Numbered from the stretch's first letter, positions 32,590 through 44,900 are shown. The stretch: 64,000 nt of DNA from Agapetus fuscipes (GCA_951799405.1 OX637361.1:4239156-4303155); one strand, 5' to 3'. Notes: generated by a model not told the origin, from the letters alone. A program made the numbers and translations.

Positions 32590-32850
32590 TTATTATGACT
32601 CGGGATAACCCCCTTCATCCGATATTTCAGGAATTCGGTCCATCAAAACCTTTCTCGGTCTTCATCTTCTACACCATCCATCCATTTTTGCAACGTATCT
32701 ATACTTTCTTTTTCAGTCTTTCATCATTAATGCTCTTTATAAATGTAAACGATCTTAAAAAAACTTCTTGCTATTTTCACTTTTTCTTTCAAAACATTCC
32801 ATCCGTTTTTATTCTAAATAGCTTCTCAAATAGTCCACTTCTATCGATAG
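32590..32850 (-). pseudogene. LINE-K, upstream part, decayed
   Basis: The minus strand reads SINDERLKKKV and RPRKGFDGPNS-like pieces with frameshifts, matching the NDDRLTKHV and GRPRKVWSDQI order of LINE-K. Confidence 0.55.
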
Positions 32851-32865
32851 ACTAGATAGGAATAG

Positions 32866-32945
32866 GAAAAAATGGAGGCAGCTCTGCAGAGGCTCTGGTC
32901 TCCCCTAGTGGAATGGCGACAGAGTTATAGTTATATAGTTACAGA
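32866..32945 (+). pseudogene. LINE-K extreme 3' end
   Basis: GGAGGCAGCTCTGCAGAGG and GTGGAATGGCGACAGAGTTA with a degenerate GTTATA tail, in the opposite orientation to the neighbouring piece. Confidence 0.7.
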
Positions 32946-33502
32946 GTATCTAAGATGTACAGGTATGACATCCAATTCATGGAATTCATCTTGTTGCAGA
33001 CTTTAGAGTCAGTATTCAACCAATCGATAGTAATTTGTTCAGTCAAATATCAAATCTATGTGTGCATTGGATCAGGGGTGGATGAAGTTGCAGGAGGTAA
33101 GCGCTTTATGCAAGGAATGCGGCCGAAGTAGGACTGGGAGGCTAATAAACCATCATGTTACATATTCAATTTGCAATATCTCAGCCGTTTGAGACGGGCG
33201 CACGAAATTCAAGCTAATTCACACTGAATTTCAATCAGTGGATTCGACAATTGTAATACCCGCTCGGTGTGAAGTGAAGTAGATAATGCGCTTTGTGAAA
33301 GGTACTTTCTACAACAGTGACCAAGTATCTCGTGAACAGTCTCCTCGATTATCAATTCAATGTGTCTTGAGAAATTAATACAAAGATGTTGAGAGACTTT
33401 AGACAAGACTGTTAAATGTGTTTTTACTCCCATTGGGTGATGAATTCAATACAGAACCTCAAACCATCATACAAAGCTACTTATTCCTATACAGGTCGTG
33501 TC

Positions 33503-33722
33503 ATAATCTATAATCTAAGTTGCAAAGATATATAACGCATGAGATTCATATGCATTCGAACAGACACGTAAAGTTAGCGCTTAATCATGCCGCATGTGGC
33601 ACAATATAAAAACCCTATCTCAAATGAATGCAAGCCATGCAGCTCTTGCAGACACAGGCAAAGTGAACCATTTTTGTACAGTATGGGTGGTCAGCCTCCT
33701 ATCAACCTAAATATCAAGGAAA
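33503..33722 (-). mobile_element. SINE-A, internally shortened
   Basis: TATAATCTAAGTTGCAAAGA to CAACCTAAATATCAAGG; the CCTGTTTCAGGG block is deleted. Confidence 0.85.
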
Positions 33723-33724
33723 TA

Positions 33725-34540
33725 ATAATAATCATTTAAAAAACTAGTCAACTGTATTGCATGTCATTTTTAACTTTCATACACGAAACCAGTAACTATT
33801 TTTTTTCAATATACAGAAAAACATTACACACAAAAAAAATTACAATGTTTTTTACCTTCATGCAAAAGCAGATGCTTGTAATAAAGCTTATGCTTCATTT
33901 ATATTTATTTTCTTATTTCATGGTCTTCTTTAGTATGTTGGAAAGACAAAAAAAAGTCGCTCAGAGCCTCTGCACAACATATTTTTCTTATCAAAATATA
34001 CGGACCTACAAAATATTTCTCTACGGCACACCACCGTTGACAAACCAATGCAATTCCTCTTATCAATACTTTCTACATTTATTTGCCAGATAGAAAATTG
34101 GTTGAAAAGCCTTCGCCCTAGATATGATAAAAGCTTGAAGCAGTGTGAGGGTTTTTCCTCTGTCCTGCTGATTGAAACAATTAATAATGTAACAGCCACT
34201 TTAATATGTTTACTTTTATTCCTTTCACAATGTATACACAATAAACCACAGCACAATAATATTAATTATTCTTAATTACACATCTTGTGGCTCTCACGCC
34301 AGGCAAGCTTCTTCCCTCCTTTTCGCATTCTTTTGTTTTCCTTTTTCCATTCAAATTTAAATACAATGTTCCATTCTACCAAACAAACAAACTCATCTCG
34401 TTACAGCAGTTTATTACCATCGTGCATTTTTTTGCTCTCCTTCATCAGAAGGCACCTCCATACAACATTGGTATTCCAGTGAATAATATAACACACGTAT
34501 GTGTATAGTTTCGTTTGCAATTTGCAACAGTATATACATA
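33725..34540. other. AT-rich interval, nothing recognised
   Basis: Low-complexity pyrimidine tracts only. Confidence 0.4.
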
Positions 34541-34544
34541 CCTA

Positions 34545-34680
34545 AGCAACAGTTTAAACTTAGCTACAGCGTTTGACAAGAACTGTATGTATACTCAAAC
34601 GCCCGCAAGATGTTCTATTTTGTTTTTCTTGTATATTTTGTGAACGTTATGGTTGAGTTTGAACATGAATTTTGGGACTT
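34545..34680. mobile_element. MITE-1, diverged
   Basis: CAGTTTAAACTTAGCTACAG at left mirrors AACGTTATGGTTGAGTTTGA at right. Confidence 0.5.
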
Positions 34681-34699
34681 CGGATACAGAAAAGCCGAT

Positions 34700-37015
34700 G
34701 ACAGGACTTTGACTCGTCAAAGGAGAGTTCGGATTTACGTATCGGAATGATGCAAGGATAAGGTTGCATCGAAATAATGATTATAGTACTGCGTTAGGTC
34801 AGGTGCATTGAATGAATGGAAGTATTAAAGGAAGAAAAATGTATAATTAAAAATGTAGTCTAAAGATTCGTGTAGGTAGCCTACATTTTGGCTGTATGTA
34901 TATAATTAAAGGTTTTTCAAAAAAAAAAACAGTATGCCCTATTTATGACTTGTATGGAGAATCTGGTATTTTTTCTTGAACATAAAAAAATATGAGAAAA
35001 TATAAATATATTTACTACTCAAGAAAGGGGAGCCCATTATTTCTTAAGAAAATACCTGTGCTGGTAGGCTCTTTAGAAAATTATAAAGCGAATAAAATAA
35101 ACTTTTCTAGCCTTTTAAAAATATTTTTAAAATTTATTTATTTAATAAATATAAGTCTGTTTTTTCACCTTCATTAGATCGTATAGTATTTCTAGTATTT
35201 AAACATATTATTTTTTTGTAGTTTTATTTTTATAGTTATCATGTTATTGTATCCTTATATTTCTAGTAGGTATCTATATTTTTACCAAAAAGCAACAAAA
35301 AGTCAAACAAAAACTCAAAAAATGCCTTCAGATTTCTTTACCCAAAAAAATACGTTTTAATTCATTCTACACATTTGAACGCGATAATTTGAATGAATAT
35401 ATTTGTTATAATAGAATTCAGTATTTTTATTAAAACATTCTTTTGAGTGATGTTTTCTACATACCGGCATTACACAAGGCACGGTTCAAATTATGTATTT
35501 TTATACGTCTGAATTTTTCACCGTAAATTATGAACAAAAAAACATTGGATACGCCTAACTGACGTAACATGATTAATAGATTAACCTATCAAATGAAACC
35601 CTGCGTAACGTTAAACATAATTTTAATATATAAAAAAACATACAAAAAAAACTCAACGAAACCGTAAATCAAAAAAATATGAAAATTCATACGTTCACAT
35701 GATGTGATGTTTTATTTGGAATATAATTTTTGTATACGTTTTGTTTGAGTTTTAACGTAAGGTTTTGTTTATGAAAGTACAGGTGAAAACATTCAGATGA
35801 TAAAAAAATGTTTGTAAATATTTTTGCATGGAAATTTGATACGAAATTTCAATTGTAGGGTTGTCAGATGTCAGACATTTGAAACCATCTGCGTTATAAT
35901 ATTTCCCTTTCATTCCCGTGATGCTATCTTCATTTTTAAATTGAAATTTCTGATGATTTGTTTTGTGAATGAGAAAGCGACAAAATGTGCGTAGATCGAT
36001 ACTTTAGGAAAAGTTTTCTTCAAAAGCCTTCGAGAGGGTTCCGTTTTGCTAGGCATCGTCTTATCGGACGAAGGGTGTCCGACGGGACAAAAGACCCCAT
36101 GGTAAGGAATTTTTCCTGCTTTTGAAATGTTATTCCAATGCGGTGTGATCTCTCGCGGAATAATACTTAGAATTGAATTATTTACTAAGTTGCGAAGAAG
36201 GCAGATAATGTTTAAAAGTTATACGGGCACATCAAAAAATTGAATGCAAAGATTGAAGATAAAAAATCATTTTATTTTTACTGCATATCATTGTATGCGT
36301 AGACTGTTTCGACCGTATTCATTTGATGAATTCCGGAGAATATACCTACATCGAAAGCGCTCGAGGAAATAAATCAACTCGTACAGAAAAACTTTGTTTT
36401 TTATTTTTACATTGTTAATTCAACATCGGTTAATTTGAAAGAAAAACTTATTGCTTGTATTTTGAAACTTAAAATTCACACAATAACAAAGGCATACAGA
36501 CATCCATTATAAGAATATGTAGGTATCTATGTAAAAGTCTGAAAAATATGATAAAGAATCAATGAATCAAGTAAAAAAACCGAGAAATTTATCGTTCACT
36601 TAGAATTTTTTTTTAAATCAATGTATTAAATCTGTCATTTATAAACACACACAAAAATATTTATTCTCAAATGTGCATTCATATAACGTGTAATTTTCTT
36701 AACGTACCAAACATCTGTTTATAAAATCTGGAAAAAGAGGAATACGCAACGCATTCAAAAGCATTTATTTGAATTTTCTATTCAATGTTTAATTAATTAT
36801 GTAAATTATACAATATGTTTACAAAATAATAAACAAACCTGTTCAGAATAGAAGCATGATTTAGGATATTCCATTGAATATATTTGGGAATTTCAATACA
36901 TACATTTCCATACAAAATATTCGACAAAAGTATCAGGAGAACATACAATAAAAAGACATCATTGGATGACGCAGCAGAATTTTGTTTGACCAGTAGGTAC
37001 CCCAAGTATACAAAT
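34700..37015. other. AT-rich interval, essentially featureless
   Basis: The one departure is a GC-richer patch at 35985-36115 whose plus strand is open for about 47 codons. It ends CCCCATG|GTAAGG, a donor-like string, but no acceptor or domain is seen. Confidence 0.35.
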
Positions 37016-37019
37016 TTAC

Positions 37020-37128
37020 GTTAACAATCAATCCTAAAATTTTACCGAAAGTGTTTCTAAACTAAAACAGCGCCTCTAGTGAGCGTTTTACTATGTAAAC
37101 ATTTATAAGGTTAAGTTTAAACTTGTAG
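37020..37128. mobile_element. MITE-1 fragment
   Basis: CTAAAACAGCGCCTCTAGTG and AGCGTTTTACT centre, then GGTTAAGTTTAAACTTG. Confidence 0.75.
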
Positions 37129-37325
37129 AAGGCTTGGCCATAGGTGTAATGAAATCTACCCACCTTTTTCTATCTTCTCATTCCCTGATAATTCCCAAAC
37201 AAATTCTGTCGCAGGAGTTCAGTGTGATTAATGTTCGTTTCAATACAAGCATCCCTTGTAGCTTCCATAAATGGATAAAAGATTTACTATCGAAAATCGT
37301 GAATAGAAATTAAATATAAATGTGT

Positions 37326-37433
37326 AAAAATTGGATGCAGAGAGCCCAGGACAGAGACGCCTGGAGAGATATGGGGGAGGCCTATGTCCAGCAGTGGATA
37401 AGAAGTGGCTGAATAAAAAAGTAAGTAAGTAAG
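37326..37433 (+). pseudogene. RTE-like LINE extreme 3' end
   Basis: Encodes WMQRAQDRDAWRDMGEAYV, then QQWIRSG and a stop. This is the terminal signature (W..AQDR..WR.MGEAYVQQW) of RTE-group reverse transcriptases. A (GTAA)n microsatellite tail follows, as expected for RTE. It is intact in frame, so young. Confidence 0.9.
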
Positions 37434-37454
37434 AAAAAATTATTTACCTTTAAT

Positions 37455-37659
37455 GTTGCTGGAGTGATGTTTTCCGGGATATGTTGCCGTGGCCTGTGGG
37501 AGCTGGAGCTTCCAAACGTTTCGCCCATTTCTACAATGGGCTTCTTCAGCGTGAAGTATGATGATGAAGAAGCCCATCGTAGAAATGGGCGAAACGTCCG
37601 GAAGCTCCGGCTCCCACAGACCACGGCAACAGATCCCGGAAAACATCGCTCCAGCATCA
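37455..37659. mobile_element. Palindrome of two head-to-head hammerhead-like units
   Basis: Arms of about 95 bases at roughly 90% identity. Each arm carries (T)GAAGA, then GCCCAT, a loop, ATGGGC and GAAACGT. On the minus strand this is CTGAAGA (37549-37543) and GAAAC (37522-37518); on the plus strand ATGAAGA and GAAAC at 37591. This matches the small stem-III-less hammerhead variants known from Penelope-like retroelements, with one extra base before stem II. It sits directly after an RTE tail. Confidence 0.6.
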
Positions 37660-37689
37660 TCAGCCGGCCGTGTAAGCCTAAAACTCTTA

Positions 37690-38250
37690 GGGCCGATCTT
37701 ATAAACATCCGTTTGTTAAATGTCAAATCTAATAAACCGAAACTTGGTACAAATTTCGTTTTTCTGTATTATAACAATTCGTTCGTAAATTTTCGGTTTA
37801 ATTTTACCGGCGGATCTAACCGACAGCCGACCCCCGGTTTTCGGGTAGATACCGCTCGGTTTGTTAAGGTTTGAGGTTAGGTCAGCTGTCAAAGCATTCT
37901 TTTTTTGCGGTGAGTTTAGCGTGCCATTGGACTTCTACGCTCTATCCTGTTGAAGATAATTTCTTCCGACAGTGATAGAGAATCCATTAAAATAGGGCTG
38001 TATCAGTCGTTTTCGTGTTTATCATACGCAACTTTAGGTTATGTTTCTTCTCTGACAGCAAACGGATGACATATGTTCATGAATGCACGCAAAAAATCAT
38101 CAAAAATACGAGTGCATTATTGAGAACTAACGAACGGTTAAAAAAGCTTTATAGGACGACCATCGGTAAGATCAGTCCGTTAACGTCCATCCGTTAGTAA
38201 AATGAGGATTTACTTAAGGATATTTAGTCCAGCGTTTATAAGAACGGCCC
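37690..38250. mobile_element. PIF/Harbinger-like MITE, 561 bp
   Basis: Terminal inverted repeats GGGCCGATCTTATAAAC and GTTTATAAGAACGGCCC, flanked by TTA on both sides. GGGCC ends with a TTA/TAA 3-bp target are diagnostic of PIF/Harbinger. No transposase is present. Confidence 0.75.
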
Positions 38251-38283
38251 TTATTCAACCTTTAATGTGTTATTAACTACAAT

Positions 38284-38548
38284 GTTCCTTGACTTATAGG
38301 TTGGTATGCGGCTGACCACCCATACTGCAAAAAAAAAAAAAAGTTCACTTTGCCAACGTCACCCCTGTTTCAGGGAAGGACGGCAAGAGTTGCAGGACTT
38401 ATGTTCATTTGAGATTGGGTTTTTATATTGTAGTCCCACATGCGGCATGTGTTAGCGCGAAATTATACATGTCTGCTTGTGGGAATGCATTTAATATAAA
38501 TCCTAAATGATATATATCTTTGCAGCTTAGATTAGATTAGATTAGAAG
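38284..38548 (+). mobile_element. SINE-A, full length
   Basis: TTCCTTGACTTATAGGTTGG to a GATTA-repeat tail; it has an expanded A run after CATACTGC. Confidence 0.92.
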
Positions 38549-38639
38549 TTACACATTTAAGCGTTTTTTTGTTAACACAGTGTAAGTCCAAATGTTTTAA
38601 TTAAATTGCAAGTATTTATTTATTTCCTTTCAAACGTTT

Positions 38640-38775
38640 TCCAAATACGAGCCATCAAAATATCGACTGCAAAGGGATGGATGTGAGTCATTCTACGAGT
38701 TGCCCTTGATGCAAGAGGAGGAGGTAAAAGTGAGGATATTTCATCAGAACAGATGTCATACATGACCCTGTCTTA
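38640..38775 (+). pseudogene. TE ORF fragment shared with 8440-8600
   Basis: Reads ILRVALDARGGGKSEDISSE. The counterpart near 8500 is on the opposite strand. Family unknown. Confidence 0.4.
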
Positions 38776-39579
38776 CTTTTTTTCATGAACCACAGATCAG
38801 GAAAAAGATTAATATTTAGAAAAATACTTTTATACTAAAATATACTTTTTACATACGATAAAAGGTATCATAAGAGCAAGCCGATAAAATGAAATAATAA
38901 GTTACCATTGTAAAAATAAAACAACAAACAAATCTTCACAAGTTCATTTATTTCCTCGAGCGCTTTCAATGTAATCGCATTTTCTTTTTAAACAAAACTC
39001 TCTAGTAGGATCATTGACGCTCAATATAAAATATCGTCGATGCCCGGGCGGGAAGGCTTACATCAAATATGCAGGAGGTTCCAGAAACAAGCGAAATGCT
39101 AAGAGACCTGCAGGTCCCACACACGCTACAATATGTATGCGGAATACAGTAAAGCCGTTTGATTGGATAAAAACAATCATACTAGTGCAAGCCCTTCTCC
39201 ATACAGGGGAATCCCGACTTCATATAATATGGAGGATAGGGGAGAAGACGAAAAATGAACACTTGAAAGAAAAGAAGTGGAAATTTCTCTCAAGCTGTAA
39301 TGGTTATATATCTGAATTGGGAATGTTTTTTTAAGTATGGAAAATCGTATTTTAAAAGGAAAAAACCTGTAATGATTATAGAGGCATTCACTTTGTGATC
39401 GTTCATCTTCAAATGCTAAAATAAAAACTTTTTTTTTCGATTACGGCAATTATATTGAAATTCCACGACCGGATATATAAACAATCCGTTTGCATCTTCA
39501 GGAGGCTAAATACTTATTTATTTATTTAGCCACCTGAATATAATACCATTTTCATGAATAATTTCAATCGATGGTGTGT

Positions 39580-39721
39580 ATATTCATTTAAGATTTGTGT
39601 GTTTTAAATTGAAGATCCACATGCGATATGTTTAAGCGCGAACTTATACGTGTCTGCTTGTGGAAATGCATGTAATGTAAATAATGTTACATATCTTTGC
39701 AACTTAGATTAGATTAGATGT
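39580..39721 (+). mobile_element. SINE-A, 3' half
   Basis: GATCCACATGCGATATG to TTTGCAACTTAGATTAGATT. Confidence 0.85.
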
Positions 39722-39859
39722 TATATCCAATCAATATACAGTTATTTCAATTATATTAAAAAAAAAAAAGGTTTATAATAACGAGAACATTCTAAATCAA
39801 TTTTAATTACAAATGATAAGTTTTCTTATTAGGTGTACTGAAAACTATACATTTTTTGA

Positions 39860-40106
39860 TGAATTAAAAAGTAAGCTCCAGCTGCCGCGGAGAGCCACAA
39901 GGACGGTGTTTGGTGACCGAGCCTTTAGCGTTGCTGCTCCGACGGCTTGGAATTCTCTTCCTGCGACCCTTGGGGAGCTGAAGACTGAGGCAGCTTTTCG
40001 AAAAGGGCTCAAAACTTAAATTTTCAAAGACAATTACAAAGCGCCTTTGCAGTGACTCAGTCACGAAAAGGCGCTATACAAACGTTATTTATTATTATTA
40101 TTATAC
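39860..40106 (+). pseudogene. L2-like LINE 3' end
   Basis: Encodes RRATRTVFGDRAFSVAAPTA, then WNSLPATLGELKTEAAFRKG and LKT before a stop at 40017. The 3' UTR GAAAAGGCGCTATACAAACG precedes an ATT-repeat tail. Same family as 18037-18388. Confidence 0.88.
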
Positions 40107-40309
40107 GATTTAAAAGTGCAGAAACAATGAGGCTTTGACCACCCTTAGCGGACGGTAACGCTACAGTCACAATATTTAACAATTTGGCTTTGAGCCCGTA
40201 GTTAAGTCTTCAACTAAACGATCCCAAAACTAAGGACCCACCCGCATTGCAATTTTAGGACGAGATAATAACAAGTAGGGTAGTAGTACAATCTGAACTC
40301 TACCATTTG

Positions 40310-40420
40310 TGCATTATAAAACTATGAAAACTAAAGCAACGCATCTAGTGAGCGTTTTGGTTTGCATATGTATTTGGTAAAACGCTATGGTTTAGTTTAG
40401 ACGTGATGTTATATACTTGG
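40310..40420. mobile_element. MITE-1, right half with GGGCCC end
   Basis: AAAACTAAAGCAACGCATCT, GTAAAACGCTATGGTTTAG and ATACTTGGAATACGGGCCC then TAA. The GGGCCC|TAA border suggests a Harbinger-type family. Confidence 0.75.
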
Positions 40421-40429
40421 AATACGGGC

Positions 40430-41190
40430 CCTAAAGATGACAAGTGGTGATATGTCCGTGATAAGGGACACTAAGTTCTGAAGACAGCTGCGGTTCATTT
40501 CAAACGAACAATCACAGGACGTTCTACCTAAGGAAGATATGGCTACATGTACTTGTCTATTTTACCTACCACTATAATATTGTAATGATCTTGCTTGGGG
40601 TTCTTTTAAAGTAAATTGCGATTAAAATATATTTCACAAGATTTATGTGCAGCAGAGATTCTTGCATGTTCGAGAACATGGTAGATACTTCCACTAAGAT
40701 TGTTCGACACTATACATGAGACATCACACACATACCAATCAGCGTGCCTAGGCTCACGTCCACACGAACTCATACGTTCGTAACAATATTGTTACGAATG
40801 TGTGGTTGTGCTTCGGTGTGTTTGTACTTGTGTGAGTGTGTTAAGATGTGAGGCACCTTAATAAACTTGTTGGATGGTATGAGCATTCGCTCGAAAATTC
40901 TGAAAAGGAATATTCGTAAATAAATAGAGACCAAGATGCTTTAAAGGCAGACTTGTGTCGGAGCTGGCAAGGAAGTCAATACGAAAGTTAACTGTGAACC
41001 AAATGTGAACAGTAACTCAAAAAAAATGTGTGAAGTGAATTAACCGAAGTTTTTATTAAATTGAATCCATAAACCGTAACAATATAATATACTTGTACAT
41101 TACATAGGAGAATAAACCAACCTGTTTCATGATTACTTTTGAGTACATCAAAATCCACGACCGGTTTATTTCTTACCTGTAAGCATAAAA
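40430..41190. other. Interval without recognised features
   Basis: A weak palindrome CGTAACAATATTGTTACG sits at 40780-40797; otherwise nothing. Confidence 0.35.
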
Positions 41191-41197
41191 AAAGTTT

Positions 41198-41268
41198 CAC
41201 TCACCACATGCAACCGCTACGGGAAAAACATGGCAAGAAGTTACACTAAATGTGTAGCTCAGTAGTAT
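41198..41268 (+). mobile_element. SINE-C tail fragment
   Basis: CTCACCACATGCAACCGCTA and AAGAAGTTACACTAAATGTG, then TAGCTCAGTAG. Confidence 0.75.
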
Positions 41269-41771
41269 TTTTTTTTGCGTAGGTACCGATTTTTGAAGGT
41301 ATGACCCGATTAAACATAAATATGTATGTACATATCTACAAAAATATTATGCTATTTGAGATGCTTCATCAATAATTAAAAAACAATGATAAAAGCGGGT
41401 CTACTTTAGTGGTGAAAATAAATAGGTTCCATAATAAAATCTTTACTTCAAAAATACTGCGCAGCGTCACTTTTTCTAGTAAAAAAATCTCTCCGCGTTT
41501 ATACAAGTAGAGTGTCAAGTGGCAAAGGGAGTGGTAATTATTAGGAAATACTGCACTAACTAGCTTTGCCTACAGAGTTTCCACTGACGAACACCCTTGA
41601 TTACTCTATCTCTACTCTTGCTCAAGGCTTTAATCATTGGCCGAAGAAAAACTCACTGAAAGTTTCATTTTAATTACAAAGTGTGTGTTTTTAAAAAAAA
41701 TTACTTCAACTTTTAAATGTCATTAAAATTAATATAAAACTAATTATATAATAACAAAAAAATATGGGAAA

Positions 41772-42012
41772 TATTTATTTGGTGAACGCTGTTTTTGTGA
41801 ATCCTTTCTCCAGAGCCATGTGCATAGGAGCTGCAGAAAGCACTGATTCTCAAGCAGGACCCAGTTTTTATAAAACTGGATGGACTTTTGTGGAATGTGC
41901 CGGTTAACTTTTTAACCCAGGCAAATATATTTTTTATTGTGCTCCGCTGGAATTCAACCCACCATCAAAACAAGTCAGTAGTGTTAATCACTAAACTACC
42001 TACAGTCCAAAA
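41772..42012 (-). mobile_element. SINE-B, old diverged copy
   Basis: TTATTTGGTGAACGCTG to TTGTGCTCCGCTGGAATTCA and a decayed head (ACTAAACTACCTACAGTCC). Confidence 0.85.
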
Positions 42013-42559
42013 AAATTAATTATTGTTGTCAATGCTTTTTTAGATTTCAAATATATGGAATTTTATTAATATTTAAAAAATGGATGTATGCATTTTAAGG
42101 GAGATATTACTTAAATCTACTCAAAAATAAACGCATACATATTAAAACAACCTGACACATAATCATCATTTTTCATAAAGCATACCTTCAATCTTAAAAT
42201 TTATTTGTAAGGCCCTTCTTTGACATTGATATAAAGGCTCTAAATGCAGAATGACTACCTCCATGCTAGAATATAATCTACTTTATACTATTGCCTTTTA
42301 TTTCTAAGAAAAGTCAAACACTTTTGTTCTCTGCTTTTTCTTGGTCCCGGAGTCTTGGAAGTAAAGGATTTACAAAATAAAAATCCAAGACCAGCATAAT
42401 TACAACAACAAAATTAAAAATGTGAAGACAACAACAAAATTAAAATTACGAAAATTGAATTACAACACAACGCAAAAAAAAACTGCAGTCTTGGCTTTAT
42501 GATAATCCCTTTTGTGCGGAAAATAATCAAATATTGTACCTGGTGAGCATGGCAAAGTA

Positions 42560-42680
42560 AATATCTAATATGGGGGCTGGTAGAGGGAGGCCGTGTTTCG
42601 CTTTCAACCCTTAACGGAACATCGCAGCGCGGGCCGGATAGGAGAGGTCTAATTAAAAACATCCCGGGGCGGCAAAAGAT
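42560..42680. other. GC-rich unique patch
   Basis: GCAGCGCGGGCCGG and a CTAATTAAA homeodomain-type core within a CpG-rich patch. It is a candidate regulatory sequence on composition alone. Confidence 0.2.
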
Positions 42681-42815
42681 GTACCCGGAGAGTTAGTTCA
42701 CAAAGAAAACGGGAATAAATGAGTAATAAAAGAGTGAGGAAAACTCATTGAAGTTTTGAGTTTTTGTGCTCGTGCAGATTTCTGTTTAGTTGTTAAATTA
42801 GATTACAGCTGTGTA

Positions 42816-42955
42816 AGTCACTTCAACTGAAAGTGGTTGGTGTGAGGCCGGCCCCCTTACCCGTAAAAATAAATAGGTCACGAATCACCACATGCGTCCC
42901 CTTCGGGGATAATACACGCAAGAAGTTACACTATATGTGTAGCTTAGTTGCAGAA
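42816..42955 (+). mobile_element. SINE-C, 3' half
   Basis: CACTTCAACTGAAAGTGGTT through CCCCTTCGGGGATAA to ATGTGTAGCTTAGTTGCAG. Confidence 0.9.
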
Positions 42956-43036
42956 TTAAAAAAAATGTTTCTTACAAGTTTTACAGTCAATAAATCAATG
43001 AGATTTGTTTTTTTTTCATGATGTTGGATCTATACT

Positions 43037-43230
43037 CTATAATCTATAATCTAAGCTGCAAAGATATTTTAACACTTCAAATTCATATTAAATGCATGCC
43101 CACAAACAGGCGCATGGAAATACACGTTTATAAATGCTGCACGTGAACTCTCAAATTAAAATCCAAACCTCAATTAAACATACGCCCTGCAACTTTTGCT
43201 GACTTTCCCTGAAACAATGGTGACATTGGT
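43037..43230 (-). mobile_element. SINE-A, head truncated
   Basis: TATAATCTATAATCTAAGC to GAAACAATGGTGACATTGG. Confidence 0.88.
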
Positions 43231-43524
43231 ACTCTTTCCAGTTAAAATTCAACCTCTTCTCCAGTAGCTCCAGTTGAAATTCAACAATATGACTTGAGTA
43301 TTTACAACAACAAAAACTGGAAAGTACGCGGGTTAGAGTGGGTAGGTATAAATACATTTGAACATTAAACTGATTTTCGGCATTTCTTTTGCAAAAGGCA
43401 CAATAAAAAAAAACATTGCACGAATTTCAAGGACCTCTTGAATGAAACAAGGGATCTCTAAATAATAGGTCAAGAGTCAGGGGGTGGACTTGCAAGGGCC
43501 AAATCAAACCATAACCGAGGGTGG

Positions 43525-43660
43525 TCGAGGACCAAGGACGCTTGACCCGGCTGGGGAAATGGCAAAGGACTCGACTGAAATGGAGGACCCTCCAGGAGTT
43601 TTGTGACGCCGTGGACTCAAAGAAAAAACTTCATCCTGACATAAGACTTTGTTTTTTTTC
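43525..43660 (+). pseudogene. LINE ORF C-terminus fragment
   Basis: Across two frames it reads LGEMAKDST and KWRTLQEFCDAVDSKKKL, like the AKDRxxWRxL end of insect LINE reverse transcriptases. Short and frameshifted. Confidence 0.4.
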
Positions 43661-43787
43661 TGGATTGAAGATTATTGTGTTATGAAGGGTTTGGCATGTG
43701 AGATTACGGTGAAATTTTTAAGGATATTTTGAAAAAAAAATGAGGATCTATTAAAAAAATGGAATGATCAAAACTGAGTTTAGCATT

Positions 43788-43865
43788 GTCGCCGTAACAA
43801 TGTCGCATATGGCGAATAACAACTATATTTTTAAAGTGAGGACGGTTAGCCTCACGCCAGCGAAT
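43788..43865 (-). mobile_element. SINE-C fragment, weak
   Basis: ATGTCGCATATGGCGAATAA and GGTTAGCCTCACGCCA resemble the middle of SINE-C. Confidence 0.4.
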
Positions 43866-43949
43866 GTGTCCATATTTTGTACAAAAGCATGATAAAAATG
43901 ACAAATTTCCATTAGAAAAGTATACGTTGGTAGTAACATGAAAATAATA

Positions 43950-44112
43950 AAAAATTGATTATTTTCAATAAAAAATTAAAAAATAAAAGAAATTAAAAAC
44001 TTTGTTGTATTCCACTTTTATTATACTTTTATTATATATTATAAAAGTGGAATAAAACAAAGTTTTTAATTTCTTTTATTTTTTTATTTTTTATTGAAAA
44101 ATAATCAATTTT
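43950..44112. repeat. Near-perfect 160-bp palindrome
   Basis: Arms of about 68 bases pair with only a few differences (TTAAAAACTTTGTTGTATTC against GAATAAAACAAAGTTTTTAA). A short AT spacer lies near 44030. Single copy in this window. Confidence 0.85.
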
Positions 44113-44448
44113 TTAAAATTAATTTCCACAGTGTTTCACAAAAATCTTTTCAAAATTTATGAAAATAATGTTTTATTGTCTTAATTTTTTTTTGTATGTA
44201 AGACTTGCTATATCCTGCCACCCCTTGTAGTGGCTCGTCCTGTTAAATGACAAAACCGTGTCCAAAACTATCATTAGTTTAAAATAGTTTTAGCATATTT
44301 CTACTCTCATTTCCTTTATCGCTTCAGTTTTTGTATACAGAAGACTAAGTTGGCATGCACACAATAACTCATGTAAGTTTAATTGCAATCTGTTTACTAG
44401 TTTAGGAGTCAATACAAGACAAACATACATCCGTTCGATTTTATGTAA

Positions 44449-44900
44449 CTCTGTCGCCATTCCGCTAGGGGTGGCAAGAGCCTCTGCAGAGTTGCCTCCA
44501 TTTTTTACTATCCTGACATACCTCTTTCAATTCCTTTATATCCATCACCTTTTTCATGCATTTTCTTCTTTTACGCTCACTTTGTATATCCCATTCTTTC
44601 ACAATCTCCTCAATCTGATCACTCCATACTTTTCTCGGTCGTCCCTTCCCTCTTTTTCCTTTCACACTTTCTTTGTATACCTACATGCTTTGTCAGTCTA
44701 TCATCATTCATTCTTTCCACATGCCCAAACCATCTCATCACATTATTTTGTACTTTAACTTTCACATCCTCTTTCAAATTACATTATTTTTTTACACATT
44801 CATTCCTAACTCTATCCCTCAAAGTTTTTCCTGTCATACTTACACATTTATTTTTAACATTCTTTTTTATATTTTCAATGGTTTGTGTACCTGAAGATGA
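44449..44900 (-). pseudogene. LINE-K, longest copy of the 3' end
   Basis: The minus strand reads TGKTLRDRVRNECV, then MRWFGHVERMNDDRLTKHV. A gap of a few codons follows, then GKRGKGRPRKVWSDQIEEI, KWRQLCRGSCHP and the terminal CCTAGCGGAATGGCGACAG. The order is that of a LINE reverse transcriptase C-terminus. Frameshifts and missing residues show it is dead. Confidence 0.85.
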
